Origin: CADCTM01 sp049671305 | GTDB taxonomy: Bacteria > Cyanobacteriota > Cyanobacteriia > Cyanobacteriales > Coleofasciculaceae | Reading direction: 5' to 3' | DNA length: 29,110 nt | Assembly: GCA_049671305.1 (NCBI GenBank) | Contig: JBATUR010000082.1 | Location: forward strand, 1 to 29,110 | In this document: positions 15,599 through 23,149 of the stretch, in pieces | Position numbering within the stretch: the stretch's first letter is position 1 | How the letters are laid out: every line of letters starts with the position of its first letter | Program-made: the position numbers and the translations under genes | The notes under the pieces: model-generated | Databases searched by the model: none | What the model was told of the DNA's origin: nothing | What the model saw: the letters and a program-made list of their open reading frames with translations, nothing else

Positions 15599-16195
15599 AT
15601 GCCATCAATTACTGAGTCTTCTAATTGGGAAGAGCGATATCAAGAACAAACTACACCCTGGGATTTAGGTGAGGCAGCGCCTGGGTTTCGTAGTCTTTTG
15701 GAACACAATAAACTTAAACCTGGTAAAACAGCAGTTTTGGGTTGTGGACGCGGTTATGATGCTGTTTTGTTTGCCGAATCTGGGTTTGAGGTAATAGGCT
15801 TTGATTTTGCACCAACAGCGATCGCTGATTCAATTTCTTTAGCTCAAACTACTAATAACACGGCTCAATTTTTAGAACGGGATATTTTCAATTTAGCGGT
15901 TGAATTTCCCGCTCATTTTGATTATGTGGTAGAGCATACTTGTTTTTGTGCTATCCCTCCCGAACGCCGCGACGAATATGTAAAATTGGTACGCTCTATA
16001 TTGCGACCAAATGGGGAGTTAATTGCTGTGTTTTTCACTCATCATCGTCCTGGTGGTCCACCTTTTGGGGTAACGCCTGCCCAAATTCGGCAGTATTTTG
16101 AAGCTGATTTTGAAGTCCTTATGTTAGAGCCTGTTTTGAATTCTGTACCATCACGGCAGGGAGAAGAGCATCCCGGTTTATTGCGGGTTCGTTAA
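15599..16195 (+). CDS. class I SAM-dependent methyltransferase, TPMT (thiopurine/halide/thiol) family
   Basis: The 198-residue protein begins with the TPMT-family block WEERYQEQTTPWDLGEAAPGF (10-30). The SAM-binding motif I follows as AVLGCGRGYDAVLFAESGF (45-63), with acidic D69 in VIGFDFAP for the ribose. Later motifs are DYVVEHTCFCAIPPERR, LRPNGELIAVFFTHH and GGPPFGVTPAQI. Members methylate small thiols, halides or related nucleophiles, sometimes releasing volatile products. The exact substrate cannot be assigned, though plant and bacterial halide/thiol methyltransferases share the TPWD motif. It is probably cytosolic. It is followed after 78 bp by the HEAT-repeat gene on the same strand. 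Confidence 0.88.
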   Translation: MPSITESSNWEERYQEQTTPWDLGEAAPGFRSLLEHNKLKPGKTAVLGCGRGYDAVLFAESGFEVIGFDFAPTAIADSISLAQTTNNTAQFLERDIFNLAVEFPAHFDYVVEHTCFCAIPPERRDEYVKLVRSILRPNGELIAVFFTHHRPGGPPFGVTPAQIRQYFEADFEVLMLEPVLNSVPSRQGEEHPGLLRVR

Positions 16196-16273
16196 TCAAA
16201 GCCAGCCTTTTTATGAGAAGAGTGGGATTTCTCGCTTAGTTTATGTAATATTTTGTAAAAAGCATTTAAGTAA

Positions 16274-16948
16274 ATGACTAGTTTTAGTTTAGAACAAATT
16301 ACAGCGCAACTTGAGAGCGACAATTTACGCGATCGCATGGTGGCGCTTGCTAGCTTACGGGAAATTCCAGCGGTTGACGCCGTGCCCTTGATCAAAAAAG
16401 TCCTCACCGACAAAAATTTGCAACTCCGCTCAATGGCAGTTTTTGCCTTGGGTGTTAAGCAAACTGAGGAATGTTATCCGATTTTGATCAGAATCTTGGA
16501 AACTGACCCAGATTATGGTATACGTGCTGATGCGGCTGGTGCTTTGGGATATCTGGGCGACACAAGGGCATTTGAGCCGTTAGTACGGGCGTTTTATGAG
16601 GATACAGAATGGTTAGTGCGTTTTAGTGCGGCGGTATCGCTAGGTAATATTAAAGATCCTCGTGCACGTGAGGTTTTGACTCAGGCTTTGGATAGTGAGG
16701 AAGTGGTAATTCAGCAAGCTGCGATCGCGGCTTTGGGTGAAATAAAATCCAAGGAGTCGGTTGATGATATTTTACGCTTTGCTCAGTCAGAGGATTGGTT
16801 AGTGCGTCAACGTTTAGCAGAAGCTTTGGGTCAGCTTAAGACTGATAAGAGCATTTCTGCATTAAAATTCTTGGCAAAGGATAATCATCCCCAAGTGTCT
16901 AAAGCAGCGGCAGTTTGCTTACAGCGTTGGGAAGATGAGGCGAATTAA
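16274..16948 (+). CDS. HEAT-repeat protein of the NblB / bilin-lyase-like family
   Basis: This 224-residue all-helical protein has about six HEAT-like repeats of roughly 31 residues. The recurrent pattern is LRSMAVFALG, IRADAAGALGYLGDTRAFEPL, VRFSAAVSLGNIKDPRA, IQQAAIAALGEIKS and VRQRLAEALGQLKTD. Such PBS-lyase HEAT-like proteins in cyanobacteria include CpcE/CpcF-type lyases and NblB, which helps phycobilisome breakdown during starvation. The next gene, 67 bp downstream on the same strand, is a CpcS/CpeS bilin lyase, so a phycobilisome role is likely. It resembles the small NblB-type more than the paired CpcE/F, but other scaffold roles are possible. Confidence 0.78.
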   Translation: MTSFSLEQITAQLESDNLRDRMVALASLREIPAVDAVPLIKKVLTDKNLQLRSMAVFALGVKQTEECYPILIRILETDPDYGIRADAAGALGYLGDTRAFEPLVRAFYEDTEWLVRFSAAVSLGNIKDPRAREVLTQALDSEEVVIQQAAIAALGEIKSKESVDDILRFAQSEDWLVRQRLAEALGQLKTDKSISALKFLAKDNHPQVSKAAAVCLQRWEDEAN

Positions 16949-17015
16949 GAGCAAGAGATTCGCTTAAAATCAAGAAAGTAAAGTTACAAATCATTAATCT
17001 CATTGCCTTTATTTC

Positions 17016-17582
17016 ATGGATATTAAAGAGTTTTTTGAGCAGAGTTCAGGTAAGTGGTTTTCGCAACGCACAAGTCATCATTTGGCTTTTAAGCAAGCAG
17101 AAAGTGGCAAGTCTAATATTACGATCGCTATGTTGGCGGCAGATGATCCAGAAGTTGTGAAGCTCTGCGAACAGTATAATATTGACCCCAAGCAGGCTCT
17201 GTGCGGCGCTAGGGTGGTTTGGGATGGCACGATGGAGTGGGATGAAGATAAGGAAAAGCATCAGGGTTCGACGGTGCTTGTGCCTGTGGCTGATGCCGAT
17301 AAGCCCAATGAAGGGCAGTTGTTGCGCGAGATGGGATATGCGGAGAAGGCGCCGGTGGCGGGGCGTTATGTGATGGGAGATGACGGGGCGCTCACGCTGA
17401 TTACGGATTATGAGACGATGTATTCTGAGGAGCGTTTGTGGTTTGCTAGTCCCAATTTACGGTTAAGGACAAGTATTTTGAAGCGCTTTGGTGGGTTTAG
17501 TATGGCGTCGCTGTCTTCTGAGATTCGTATGGGTGTTGGTGCGGCACCGAAGCAGGAAGAAGATGCGACGGCTAGTGCTTGA
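17016..17582 (+). CDS. CpcS/CpeS-type phycobiliprotein chromophore lyase
   Basis: This 188-residue lipocalin-like protein matches the CpcS/CpeS/CpcU family, starting MDIKEFFEQSSGKWFSQRTS and HHLAFKQAESGKSNITI. The conserved KQALCGARVVWDGTMEWDED segment is in the middle, and the beta-rich second half contains ETMYSEERLWFASPNLRLRTS and SSEIRMG. These enzymes attach phycocyanobilin or phycoerythrobilin to the central cysteine (Cys84-type) of phycobiliprotein subunits in the cytosol before assembly into the phycobilisome. I cannot tell CpcS, CpcU or CpeS apart without an alignment. It follows the NblB-like gene by 67 bp and is closed by the terminator at 17610. Confidence 0.9.
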   Translation: MDIKEFFEQSSGKWFSQRTSHHLAFKQAESGKSNITIAMLAADDPEVVKLCEQYNIDPKQALCGARVVWDGTMEWDEDKEKHQGSTVLVPVADADKPNEGQLLREMGYAEKAPVAGRYVMGDDGALTLITDYETMYSEERLWFASPNLRLRTSILKRFGGFSMASLSSEIRMGVGAAPKQEEDATASA

Positions 17583-17609
17583 TGAAGGGATGAGGTTTAA
17601 TCAATAGTG

Positions 17610-17643
17610 ACGCAACCCTTGGCAAAATTGCCGGGGGTTGTGT
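17610..17643 (+). terminator. strong hairpin ending the HEAT/bilin-lyase unit
   Basis: ACGCAACCC pairs with GGGTTGTGT and the stem continues inward through two G-U pairs to GGCAA-AA-TTGCC. This gives a near-continuous stem of about 16 bp with a 2-nt loop in DNA notation, opening to about 4 nt in RNA. It starts 28 bp after the lyase stop and is followed by TGTTAGTTTAG, a modest U-rich stretch. Confidence 0.7.
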
Positions 17644-17733
17644 TGTTAGTTTAGGCAATTACCGAGTTTTGTTTTGTAGGACAACTGCTCACTAACCCAG
17701 ACAATATTTCTAAGAACTATATTAGGAATGACC

Positions 17734-18600
17734 ATGCTAAGTTCAACGCGGGAACTCTTAGAAACAGCTAATCGAAATATTTATGCGATCGGCGCATTTA
17801 ATGTCTACAATTTGGAAGGAGTTCGGGCAGTTGTTCAAGCAGCAGAAAAATTGCAAAGTCCCGCTATGTTGCAACTTCATCCTAGCGCCATTAAATATGG
17901 TAAATCGCCTTTAGTCGCGCTTTGTCTGGAAGCAGCACGAAAAGCTGATGTACCGATCGCAGTTCACCTCGACCATAGCACATCAACAAAAGAGATTGAG
18001 GCGGCGCTAGAAGCTGGCATGAACTCAATTATGGCAGATGGTTCTCATTTACCCTACAAGGAAAATTTAGCCTTTACTCATAAAATGACACAACTTGCTC
18101 ATACTTATGGTGCGGTGGTAGAGGCAGAAATTGGTAGAATTAGTGGCACGGAGGATGGCTTAACTATTGCTGAAAAAGAAGCTAAAATGACTGATCCTAT
18201 CCAAGCTGCCGAGTTTGTGAAAACCAGTAATGTCGATGCTTTAGCCGTTACCATCGGTAATGTGCATGGCAAATATCTCAGCGAACCTCGGTTAGATTTT
18301 AAGCGATTGGCGGCAATTCGTAAATCCGTTGATGTACCCTTAGTTTTGCATGGTGCGTCAGGTTTGCCGGAAAGAATGATTAGTCAATCAATTCAGTTAG
18401 GCGTATGTAAGTTTAATGTGAATACAGAAGTAAGGGAAGCGTATATGGATGTGCTTAAATCAAGCAATTCTTTATCGTCGCCAGATTTATTGGATGTCAT
18501 GCAAAAGGCGATCGCTGCTATGCAAGCCGTTATTTGCGAAAAGATAGCACTTTTTGGCTCCAATAGCAAGGCACACCTGCATCAAGTTCATTTTTATTAA
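17734..18600 (+). CDS. class II ketose-bisphosphate aldolase, GatY/KbaY type
   Basis: A zinc-dependent class II aldolase of about 288 residues. Counting from the upstream ATG at 17728, D82 and H83 (HLDHS), E134 (VEAEIGRISGTEDG), H180 (GNVHG) and H208 (VLHGASG) match the catalytic and metal-binding positions of E. coli GatY/KbaY (D82, H83, H180, H208). The phosphate-binding NVNTE follows. Family members cleave tagatose-1,6- or fructose-1,6-bisphosphate to DHAP and glyceraldehyde-3-phosphate. The length fits this class rather than the longer (about 359-residue) Calvin-cycle enzyme. I choose the ATG at 17734 because TTAGGA then lies 6 nt upstream; the ATG at 17728 abuts it. No sugar-kinase genes are adjacent, so the physiological substrate is uncertain. 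Confidence 0.88.
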   Translation: MLSSTRELLETANRNIYAIGAFNVYNLEGVRAVVQAAEKLQSPAMLQLHPSAIKYGKSPLVALCLEAARKADVPIAVHLDHSTSTKEIEAALEAGMNSIMADGSHLPYKENLAFTHKMTQLAHTYGAVVEAEIGRISGTEDGLTIAEKEAKMTDPIQAAEFVKTSNVDALAVTIGNVHGKYLSEPRLDFKRLAAIRKSVDVPLVLHGASGLPERMISQSIQLGVCKFNVNTEVREAYMDVLKSSNSLSSPDLLDVMQKAIAAMQAVICEKIALFGSNSKAHLHQVHFY

Positions 18601-18733
18601 TGCCATGAGCAAAAAGGCAAAGTATTACATCCCAATCCGGTTATCGCTTGTTAAATTAACCATAAAGGATGCTTAAATCTCCAATTGGTGCGTTACTCTA
18701 ATCAACAAAAGCGCAATAACAAAACAGGTATTT

Positions 18734-19255
18734 ATGCCAAGAACACAACGTAACGATAACTTCATCGATAAAAGCTTCACAGTCATGGCAGACTTGATTT
18801 TGAAGCTGATGCCAGCTAAACAGCAAGCCAAAGAAGCTTTTGCCTATTACAGAGATGGAATGTCAGCACAAGGTGATGGTGAATATGCTGAAGCGTTGGA
18901 GAACTATGAAGAAGCTTTAACTTTAGAAGAAGACCCCTACGATCGTAGTTATATATATTACAATATGGGGCTAATTCATGCTAGCAATGGCGGACACGAG
19001 AAAGCGCTAGAACTTTATGCCCAAGCTATTGAACTCAACCCCCGTTTGCCGCAAGCTTTGAATAACATTGCTGTTATTTATCATCATCAAGGTGAAAAGG
19101 AAAAAGAAGCGGGGAATGCTGACGCAGCGGAATCTTTGTTTAAGCAAGCGGCTGAATTTTGGAAACGTGCAATTCGTCTTGCTCCTAATAACTATATTGA
19201 AGCACAAAACTGGCTGAAAACGTCAGGAAGATCTGCAATGGATGTCTACTTCTAA
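18734..19255 (+). CDS. ycf3: photosystem I assembly protein Ycf3
   Basis: The 173-residue product is Ycf3: MPRTQRNDNFIDKSFTVMAD at the N-terminus, then AKEAFAYYRDGMSAQGDGEY, and three tetratricopeptide repeats (about 35-68, 72-105, 120-153). These include DRSYIYYNMGLIHASNGGHEKAL and AQAIELNPRLPQALNNIAVIYH. It ends NNYIEAQNWLKTSGR, as in chloroplast and cyanobacterial homologues. Ycf3 is a thylakoid-associated chaperone that binds PsaA/PsaB during photosystem I assembly. The length is standard. The ribosome binding site is a modest AGG before the ATG. It is followed by gatC on the same strand, with an inverted repeat in between, so co-transcription is not assured. Confidence 0.97.
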   Translation: MPRTQRNDNFIDKSFTVMADLILKLMPAKQQAKEAFAYYRDGMSAQGDGEYAEALENYEEALTLEEDPYDRSYIYYNMGLIHASNGGHEKALELYAQAIELNPRLPQALNNIAVIYHHQGEKEKEAGNADAAESLFKQAAEFWKRAIRLAPNNYIEAQNWLKTSGRSAMDVYF

Positions 19256-19261
19256 TTCGCT

Positions 19262-19310
19262 ATTAGTCATTGGTTTTTGCTTGTCGATCATTGAGAAACC
19301 AATGACTAAT
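19262..19310. repeat. perfect 15-bp inverted repeat between ycf3 and gatC
   Basis: ATTAGTCATTGGTTT (19262-19276) and AAACCAATGACTAAT (19296-19310) are perfect inverted copies with a 19-nt loop. The arm is AT-rich and no T-run follows, so it is a weak terminator at best. TTAGTCATTGG-type words are common in Nostocales intergenic repeats as I recall them. Confidence 0.7.
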
Positions 19311-19349
19311 AATTGATGAATAATAACCAATAAATAGCAAATAAATACT

Positions 19350-19646
19350 ATGCTTAACCGCGAACAAGTTCACAAAGTTGCTAACTTAGCCCGACTAGAA
19401 ATGACTGTAGAGGAAGAAGATCAAATTGCGACTCAAATGAACAGTATTTTAGAATATTTTGAGCAGTTGAGTGAATTAGATACAACTGATGTTCAGCCGA
19501 CAACACGGGCAATTGATGTTAGTAATGTTACACGCCCGGATATTTTGCAACCATATACTGACCGAGACGCTATTCTTAAAGAAGCTCCCGATCAAGATGG
19601 TGATTTCTTTAAGGTTCCAAAAATTATGAATACTCCTGATGAATGA
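19350..19646 (+). CDS. gatC: glutamyl-tRNA(Gln)/aspartyl-tRNA(Asn) amidotransferase subunit C
   Basis: The 98-residue product matches GatC throughout: MLNREQVHKVANLARLEMTVEE, then MNSILEYFEQLSELDTTDVQPT, and the C-terminal DAILKEAPDQDGDFFKVPKI. GatC is the small subunit that clamps GatA and GatB in the GatCAB complex, which converts Glu-tRNA-Gln and Asp-tRNA-Asn to the amidated forms. Cyanobacteria need this because they lack glutaminyl-tRNA synthetase. gatA and gatB are not in this window, as is usual in cyanobacteria, where the three genes are scattered. A GST-family gene follows 68 bp downstream. Confidence 0.97.
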   Translation: MLNREQVHKVANLARLEMTVEEEDQIATQMNSILEYFEQLSELDTTDVQPTTRAIDVSNVTRPDILQPYTDRDAILKEAPDQDGDFFKVPKIMNTPDE

Positions 19647-19714
19647 TTAATATTTAGTTTGCAGATTAGATAATTATTAGTCTGACAATTAGGGTAATAT
19701 TTACAGGAGAAATG

Positions 19715-20671
19715 ATGGCTTTAGGGCAGCTAATCGAGGGTAAATGGACTTCTAAACGCGAACAGGAAGACTCACAAGGGCGCTTTTTGCGTCCATCGAC
19801 GACATTTCGCGATCGCATTACTGCTGACAGTTCTAGTGGCTTTAAAGCCGAGTCTGGGCGATACCATCTTTACATTTCTTGGGCTTGCCCTTGGGCGCAT
19901 CGTACTGCAATTATGCGTAAATTGAAGGGTTTGGAAGATGTAATTAGTCTTTCTGTTGTTGATCCCATTATGGGTGAGGAAGGCTGGGCTTTTTCTGATT
20001 ATCCAGGCTCAATTCCTGATACTGTAAATGGTACTAAATTCCTGCGAGATGTTTATATTAAAGCTGATCCAAATTTTACTGGACGTGTAACAGTTCCGGT
20101 ACTTTGGGATAAAGAAACCAACAAAATTGTTAATAATGAATCCCGCGATATTATCAAGATATTTGACACAGAATTTGCGGCTTTTGTCAAGCATGATATT
20201 AACTTCTATCCCCAGAATTTACAAGCAAAGATAGAAGAGACAATTGAGGCAATTTATCAGCCAATTAATAATGGTGTGTATCGTGCAGGATTTGCGACAT
20301 CTCAGGAAGCTTATGAAGATGCTGTAACTGAACTCTTTGATGCTTTGGATTATTGGGAAGAAATTTTGGCTAATCAGCGGTATTTATGTGGTGATGTGAT
20401 TACCGAAGCTGATTGGTGTATGTTCACAACTTTGTTGCGTTTTGATGCTGTTTATTATGTGCATTTTAAGTGCAACTTACGCCATATTTATGAATATCCT
20501 AATCTTTGGAATTATCTCAAAGATTTGTACCAGCAGCCGGGTGTGAAGGAAACTTGTAATCTTGAACATATTAAGCGGCATTATTATAAAAGTCATCCCA
20601 ATGTGAATCCGAGTGGTATTGTTCCCAAGGGACCGATTTTAGATTTTGAGGCGCCTCATAATCGACACTGA
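19715..20671 (+). CDS. glutathionyl-hydroquinone reductase (Xi-class GST, YqjG/ECM4 family)
   Basis: This protein of about 318 residues has the Xi-class signature: an extended N-terminal region ending in the active-site CPWAHR (in LYISWACPWAHRTAIM), then VVDPIMGEEGW and PVLWDKETNKIVNNESRDI, the glutathione-binding VPVLWD and NNES elements. The C-terminal helical domain has YRAGFATSQEAYEDAV, LCGDVITEADWCMFTTLLRFDAVY and HFKCN. These enzymes reduce glutathionyl-hydroquinones and act in oxidative-stress and quinone detoxification. The start at 19715 has AGGAG 5 nt upstream; an ATG at 19712 directly before it has only 2 nt spacing. It converges on the RTX gene across a terminator. Confidence 0.95.
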   Translation: MALGQLIEGKWTSKREQEDSQGRFLRPSTTFRDRITADSSSGFKAESGRYHLYISWACPWAHRTAIMRKLKGLEDVISLSVVDPIMGEEGWAFSDYPGSIPDTVNGTKFLRDVYIKADPNFTGRVTVPVLWDKETNKIVNNESRDIIKIFDTEFAAFVKHDINFYPQNLQAKIEETIEAIYQPINNGVYRAGFATSQEAYEDAVTELFDALDYWEEILANQRYLCGDVITEADWCMFTTLLRFDAVYYVHFKCNLRHIYEYPNLWNYLKDLYQQPGVKETCNLEHIKRHYYKSHPNVNPSGIVPKGPILDFEAPHNRH

Positions 20672-20718
20672 GTTAAGAGCCAAGAGGCAAGCCAAATGCA
20701 CCATAACCTACCATAACT

Positions 20719-20752
20719 AACCCCCATCCCAGCCAGAGGCTAGAATGGGGTT
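20719..20752. terminator. bidirectional terminator between convergent GST and RTX genes
   Basis: AACCCCCAT pairs with ATGGGGTT (one bulged C) around an inner AGCC/GGCT stem. It sits between two genes that end toward each other, 48 bp after one stop and 40 bp after the other. TTTACTC follows on the plus strand. Confidence 0.65.
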
Positions 20753-20791
20753 TACTCTATAACTAATTTTCAGCTATAAAGTATATGACTT

Positions 20792-22054
20792 CTAAGCGTT
20801 CATGAAGTTAGCACTGTTCATGTCTGAAACCGAATGGAGTTCGATAACCGCAATTAAGTCGTCTTGAAAAGATATTGTTACACCTTGCGGGACGCTATTA
20901 CCATCGGATAAGCCAAACGCGAGATCGTTGAAAAGGATATCTGAAGCCAGTTGTATTGTATCTTGACCGAGCTTGAAGTCAGTAATCAGAGCAAAGTCTT
21001 GATTACCGCCACCAAAATAGTAAAGTTCAGGTTCGCCTCGTTCGATACCTAGTACAGTTCCGTTATCACCAAGAACAAACGTATCACGCCCTTGACCGCC
21101 AGTTAGGGTATCCCTCTCAAAAGGTGCAAGCGGATTGTCGGAAGTCCCGCCAAATCCAAATTCTGTGACAAAGGGGTCAACACCAACCAATACATCATCC
21201 CCACAACCACCTGTAATGGCGTCGTTACCAACCCCGCCCACCAGTACATCCTGCCCGTCTTCACCAATTAGCAGATCATTGCCAAGGCTACCAAAGAGGG
21301 TATCATTACCATTCCCGCCATTGAGAGTATCATTCCCAGCTTCACCGTCGGCGGTGTCATTCCCGTCCTCACCGAAGACTTGATCGTTTCCACTACCTGC
21401 AAAAAATCTGTCGTCTCCACTGCCGCCAAAAGCTTGATCATTGCCCTCGCCGCCATTAATGATATCAGCGCCATCTTCACCAAAAAGTTTATCATCTCCG
21501 GCATCACCAAAGAGGTCGTCATCTCCTTGACCGCCTAATAGTTTGTCATTCCCCTCCATGCCAAAAAGGACATCATTTCCACTATCACCATAGAGAGTGT
21601 CATTGCCAAGATTACCAAAAAGTCGGTCATCTCCAGAACCACCAGAGATTTTGTCATCTCCAGAGTCACCATTGATAACGTCTAAGCCATCACCACCAAA
21701 TAAGAGGTCATTGCCATCTTCACCAAAAATGACATCATTTCCACTATCACCATAGATGGTATCGTTACCAACGCCGGCAAAAATGACGTCTTCCCCATTG
21801 CCACCACTAATGAAGTCATTGCCACCTTCACCAAAAACTTGAGAGTCACCAAAAATGATATCGTTGCCGTCTTCTCCAAAGAGAAAGTCATCTCCACCAC
21901 CACCAATAATGATGTCAACTCCAGAACCGCCATATACGGTGTCGTTGCCATTCAGGCTAAATACGCCGTCATCGCCGCCTAGTGTAGAAATTTTATCTCC
22001 CTCATTAGTACCAACAATCAAATCGTTACCATCTGTTCCAATGAATTGAACCAT
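20792..22054 (-). CDS. RTX-type (hemolysin-like) calcium-binding repeat protein
   Basis: The 420-residue protein is dominated by more than twenty glycine/aspartate-rich nonapeptides of the GGxGxDxLx type, for example GGSGDDRLF, GNDTLYGDSGNDVLF and GEDGNDLLFGGDGLD (about residues 5-290). These fold into calcium-binding parallel beta-rolls. A non-repeat C-terminal domain follows (about 310-420), with DTFVLGDNGTVL, then ALITDFKLGQDTIQLA. RTX proteins are normally exported by type I secretion through a C-terminal signal. There is no N-terminal signal peptide, and no ABC exporter or membrane fusion protein nearby. The ribosome binding site is good (GAGG 7 nt before ATG). No enzymatic domain is present, so a surface, adhesion or extracellular-matrix role is the most one can infer. 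Confidence 0.9.
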   Translation of the reverse strand: MVQFIGTDGNDLIVGTNEGDKISTLGGDDGVFSLNGNDTVYGGSGVDIIIGGGGDDFLFGEDGNDIIFGDSQVFGEGGNDFISGGNGEDVIFAGVGNDTIYGDSGNDVIFGEDGNDLLFGGDGLDVINGDSGDDKISGGSGDDRLFGNLGNDTLYGDSGNDVLFGMEGNDKLLGGQGDDDLFGDAGDDKLFGEDGADIINGGEGNDQAFGGSGDDRFFAGSGNDQVFGEDGNDTADGEAGNDTLNGGNGNDTLFGSLGNDLLIGEDGQDVLVGGVGNDAITGGCGDDVLVGVDPFVTEFGFGGTSDNPLAPFERDTLTGGQGRDTFVLGDNGTVLGIERGEPELYYFGGGNQDFALITDFKLGQDTIQLASDILFNDLAFGLSDGNSVPQGVTISFQDDLIAVIELHSVSDMNSANFMNA

Positions 22055-22441
22055 ATGTCTGCCTCACTGCAAAGAAATTGGTCATCTCAAAACACCAAGA
22101 AGAGTAGATATGAAATATCAAACTTTTCTTAGAGATAAGGTTGAAAGCTCTAACTTATTGTTAGGTTTCTATGGAGCAATCATACTTTTTTAAAAAACAA
22201 AAAGTGTAGTTATTTGCTGTCTTTATCTAAGCTTTAAATTAGAGAAAAATGTCTTTATAAAAACTTATTATGTATGAAATATTTTCTTAACAATAAAAGA
22301 GGTTTTTTTGTTGCTAATATGTAAAAACTTAACTTATTGATAATTTTAATCCTCTCAATATTAGTTAACAAGAAATTTCCTATTCTGGTAAATCAATTAG
22401 CTTTACTACTAGTAAGTATTGATTTGAGCAAAAACTTCAAA

Positions 22442-22486
22442 TAAAAAATCCTCCTATTTCTCTGTGAATAGAAATATAGGAGGATT
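22442..22486 (-). terminator. orphan minus-strand intrinsic terminator
   Basis: On the minus strand AATCCTCCTAT...TTTCT pairs with AGAAATAGGAGGATT (perfect except a 2-nt bulge, 8-nt loop). A TTTTTT run directly follows in that direction, the classic intrinsic terminator form. The stop of the nearest minus-strand gene to its right is aroA, more than 3.6 kb away and across opposite-strand genes, so no known transcript ends here. Confidence 0.65.
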
Positions 22487-22820
22487 CCCACTATAATTTT
22501 TAGATAATATCTATAACTTTTGATAGATTACCAAACCCCCAGAACTTATTATGGGATTAGATAATTCGCAGAATTTTAATGAGCTATGTGAGTATTGTTC
22601 AGCTTTATTGAATGTAGATAGGCTTCAATTATCCCTAACTAGTTTAAGAGCTACCTACATTTAGGATGAAAATATACGCTTCTTCTCAATTCGAGATTTT
22701 ACATTTTTTATTTCATAGAGTATGTACCTTCCAGCAAATACATTACAGATTTAATATTTAAATAATTAAGGATGCCTTAATGATGTATTGTCTAATATTT
22801 ATAAGTTTATCATCTGTTAT

Positions 22821-22846
22821 TTGTGACAGAAAAAAAATTGTCACAA
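22821..22846. promoter_or_regulatory. perfect 8-bp inverted repeat, operator-like
   Basis: TTGTGACA and TGTCACAA are perfect inverted copies separated by 10 bp. The half-sites resemble CRP-like TGTGA, but the spacing (TGTGA-N14-TCACA) is wrong for a CRP dimer (N6). It may be a binding site for another factor or a hairpin. Confidence 0.35.
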
Positions 22847-23110
22847 TCTTAGGTGAAGTTGGTGATGCAGGAAGTTCCCTACTGATAGGCTAGCTTCGGA
22901 AGTGCAGCTCATAATAAGCCTATGTTTAAGATAAAGTTGGTGTAATTATATTTGTGCATCTAACTAATGACCAGTCTTTTGGCAAGAATTCAATTCCATT
23001 GCCAATCAGCAAAGTCACTAATCAAAATTAATAATTATGAGAACCGTTCTAACTTGATTACACGCCCTAATAATAATTATCACTAAATCCGAAATTACTA
23101 TCAGAAGTGT

Positions 23111-23119
23111 TGTTATAAT
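23111..23119 (+). promoter_or_regulatory. extended -10 promoter of the MFS gene
   Basis: TGTTATAAT matches TGnTATAAT perfectly. The predicted transcript start is near 23126. This places the upstream TTG codon (23123) outside the mRNA and supports the ATG at 23150 as the true start. Confidence 0.6.
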
Positions 23120-23149
23120 CCTTTGTCACCAAAATACTGGATAACAGCA

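Larger units (their letters stand above)
22055..23149. other. 1.1-kb AT-rich intergenic region without a recognisable gene
   Basis: No ORF of convincing length exists on either strand. Three structures are listed separately: a minus-strand terminator-like hairpin (22442-22486), an inverted repeat (22821-22846), and an extended -10 promoter (23111-23119). A 13-bp palindrome TAGATA-A-TATCTA lies at 22501-22513. The region could hold the long leader of the RTX gene, an unrecognised small RNA, or decayed coding DNA. Confidence 0.6.

Noticed and set aside
21135..21383. Plus-strand Pro/Ser-rich frame and further frames opposite or shifted within the RTX gene
   Set aside because: They mirror the periodic GGxGxD repeats of the minus-strand gene and have no independent start signals.
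22821..22846. CRP-type site TGTGA...TCACA
   Set aside because: The spacing is 14 bp, whereas CRP-family dimers need about 6 bp.
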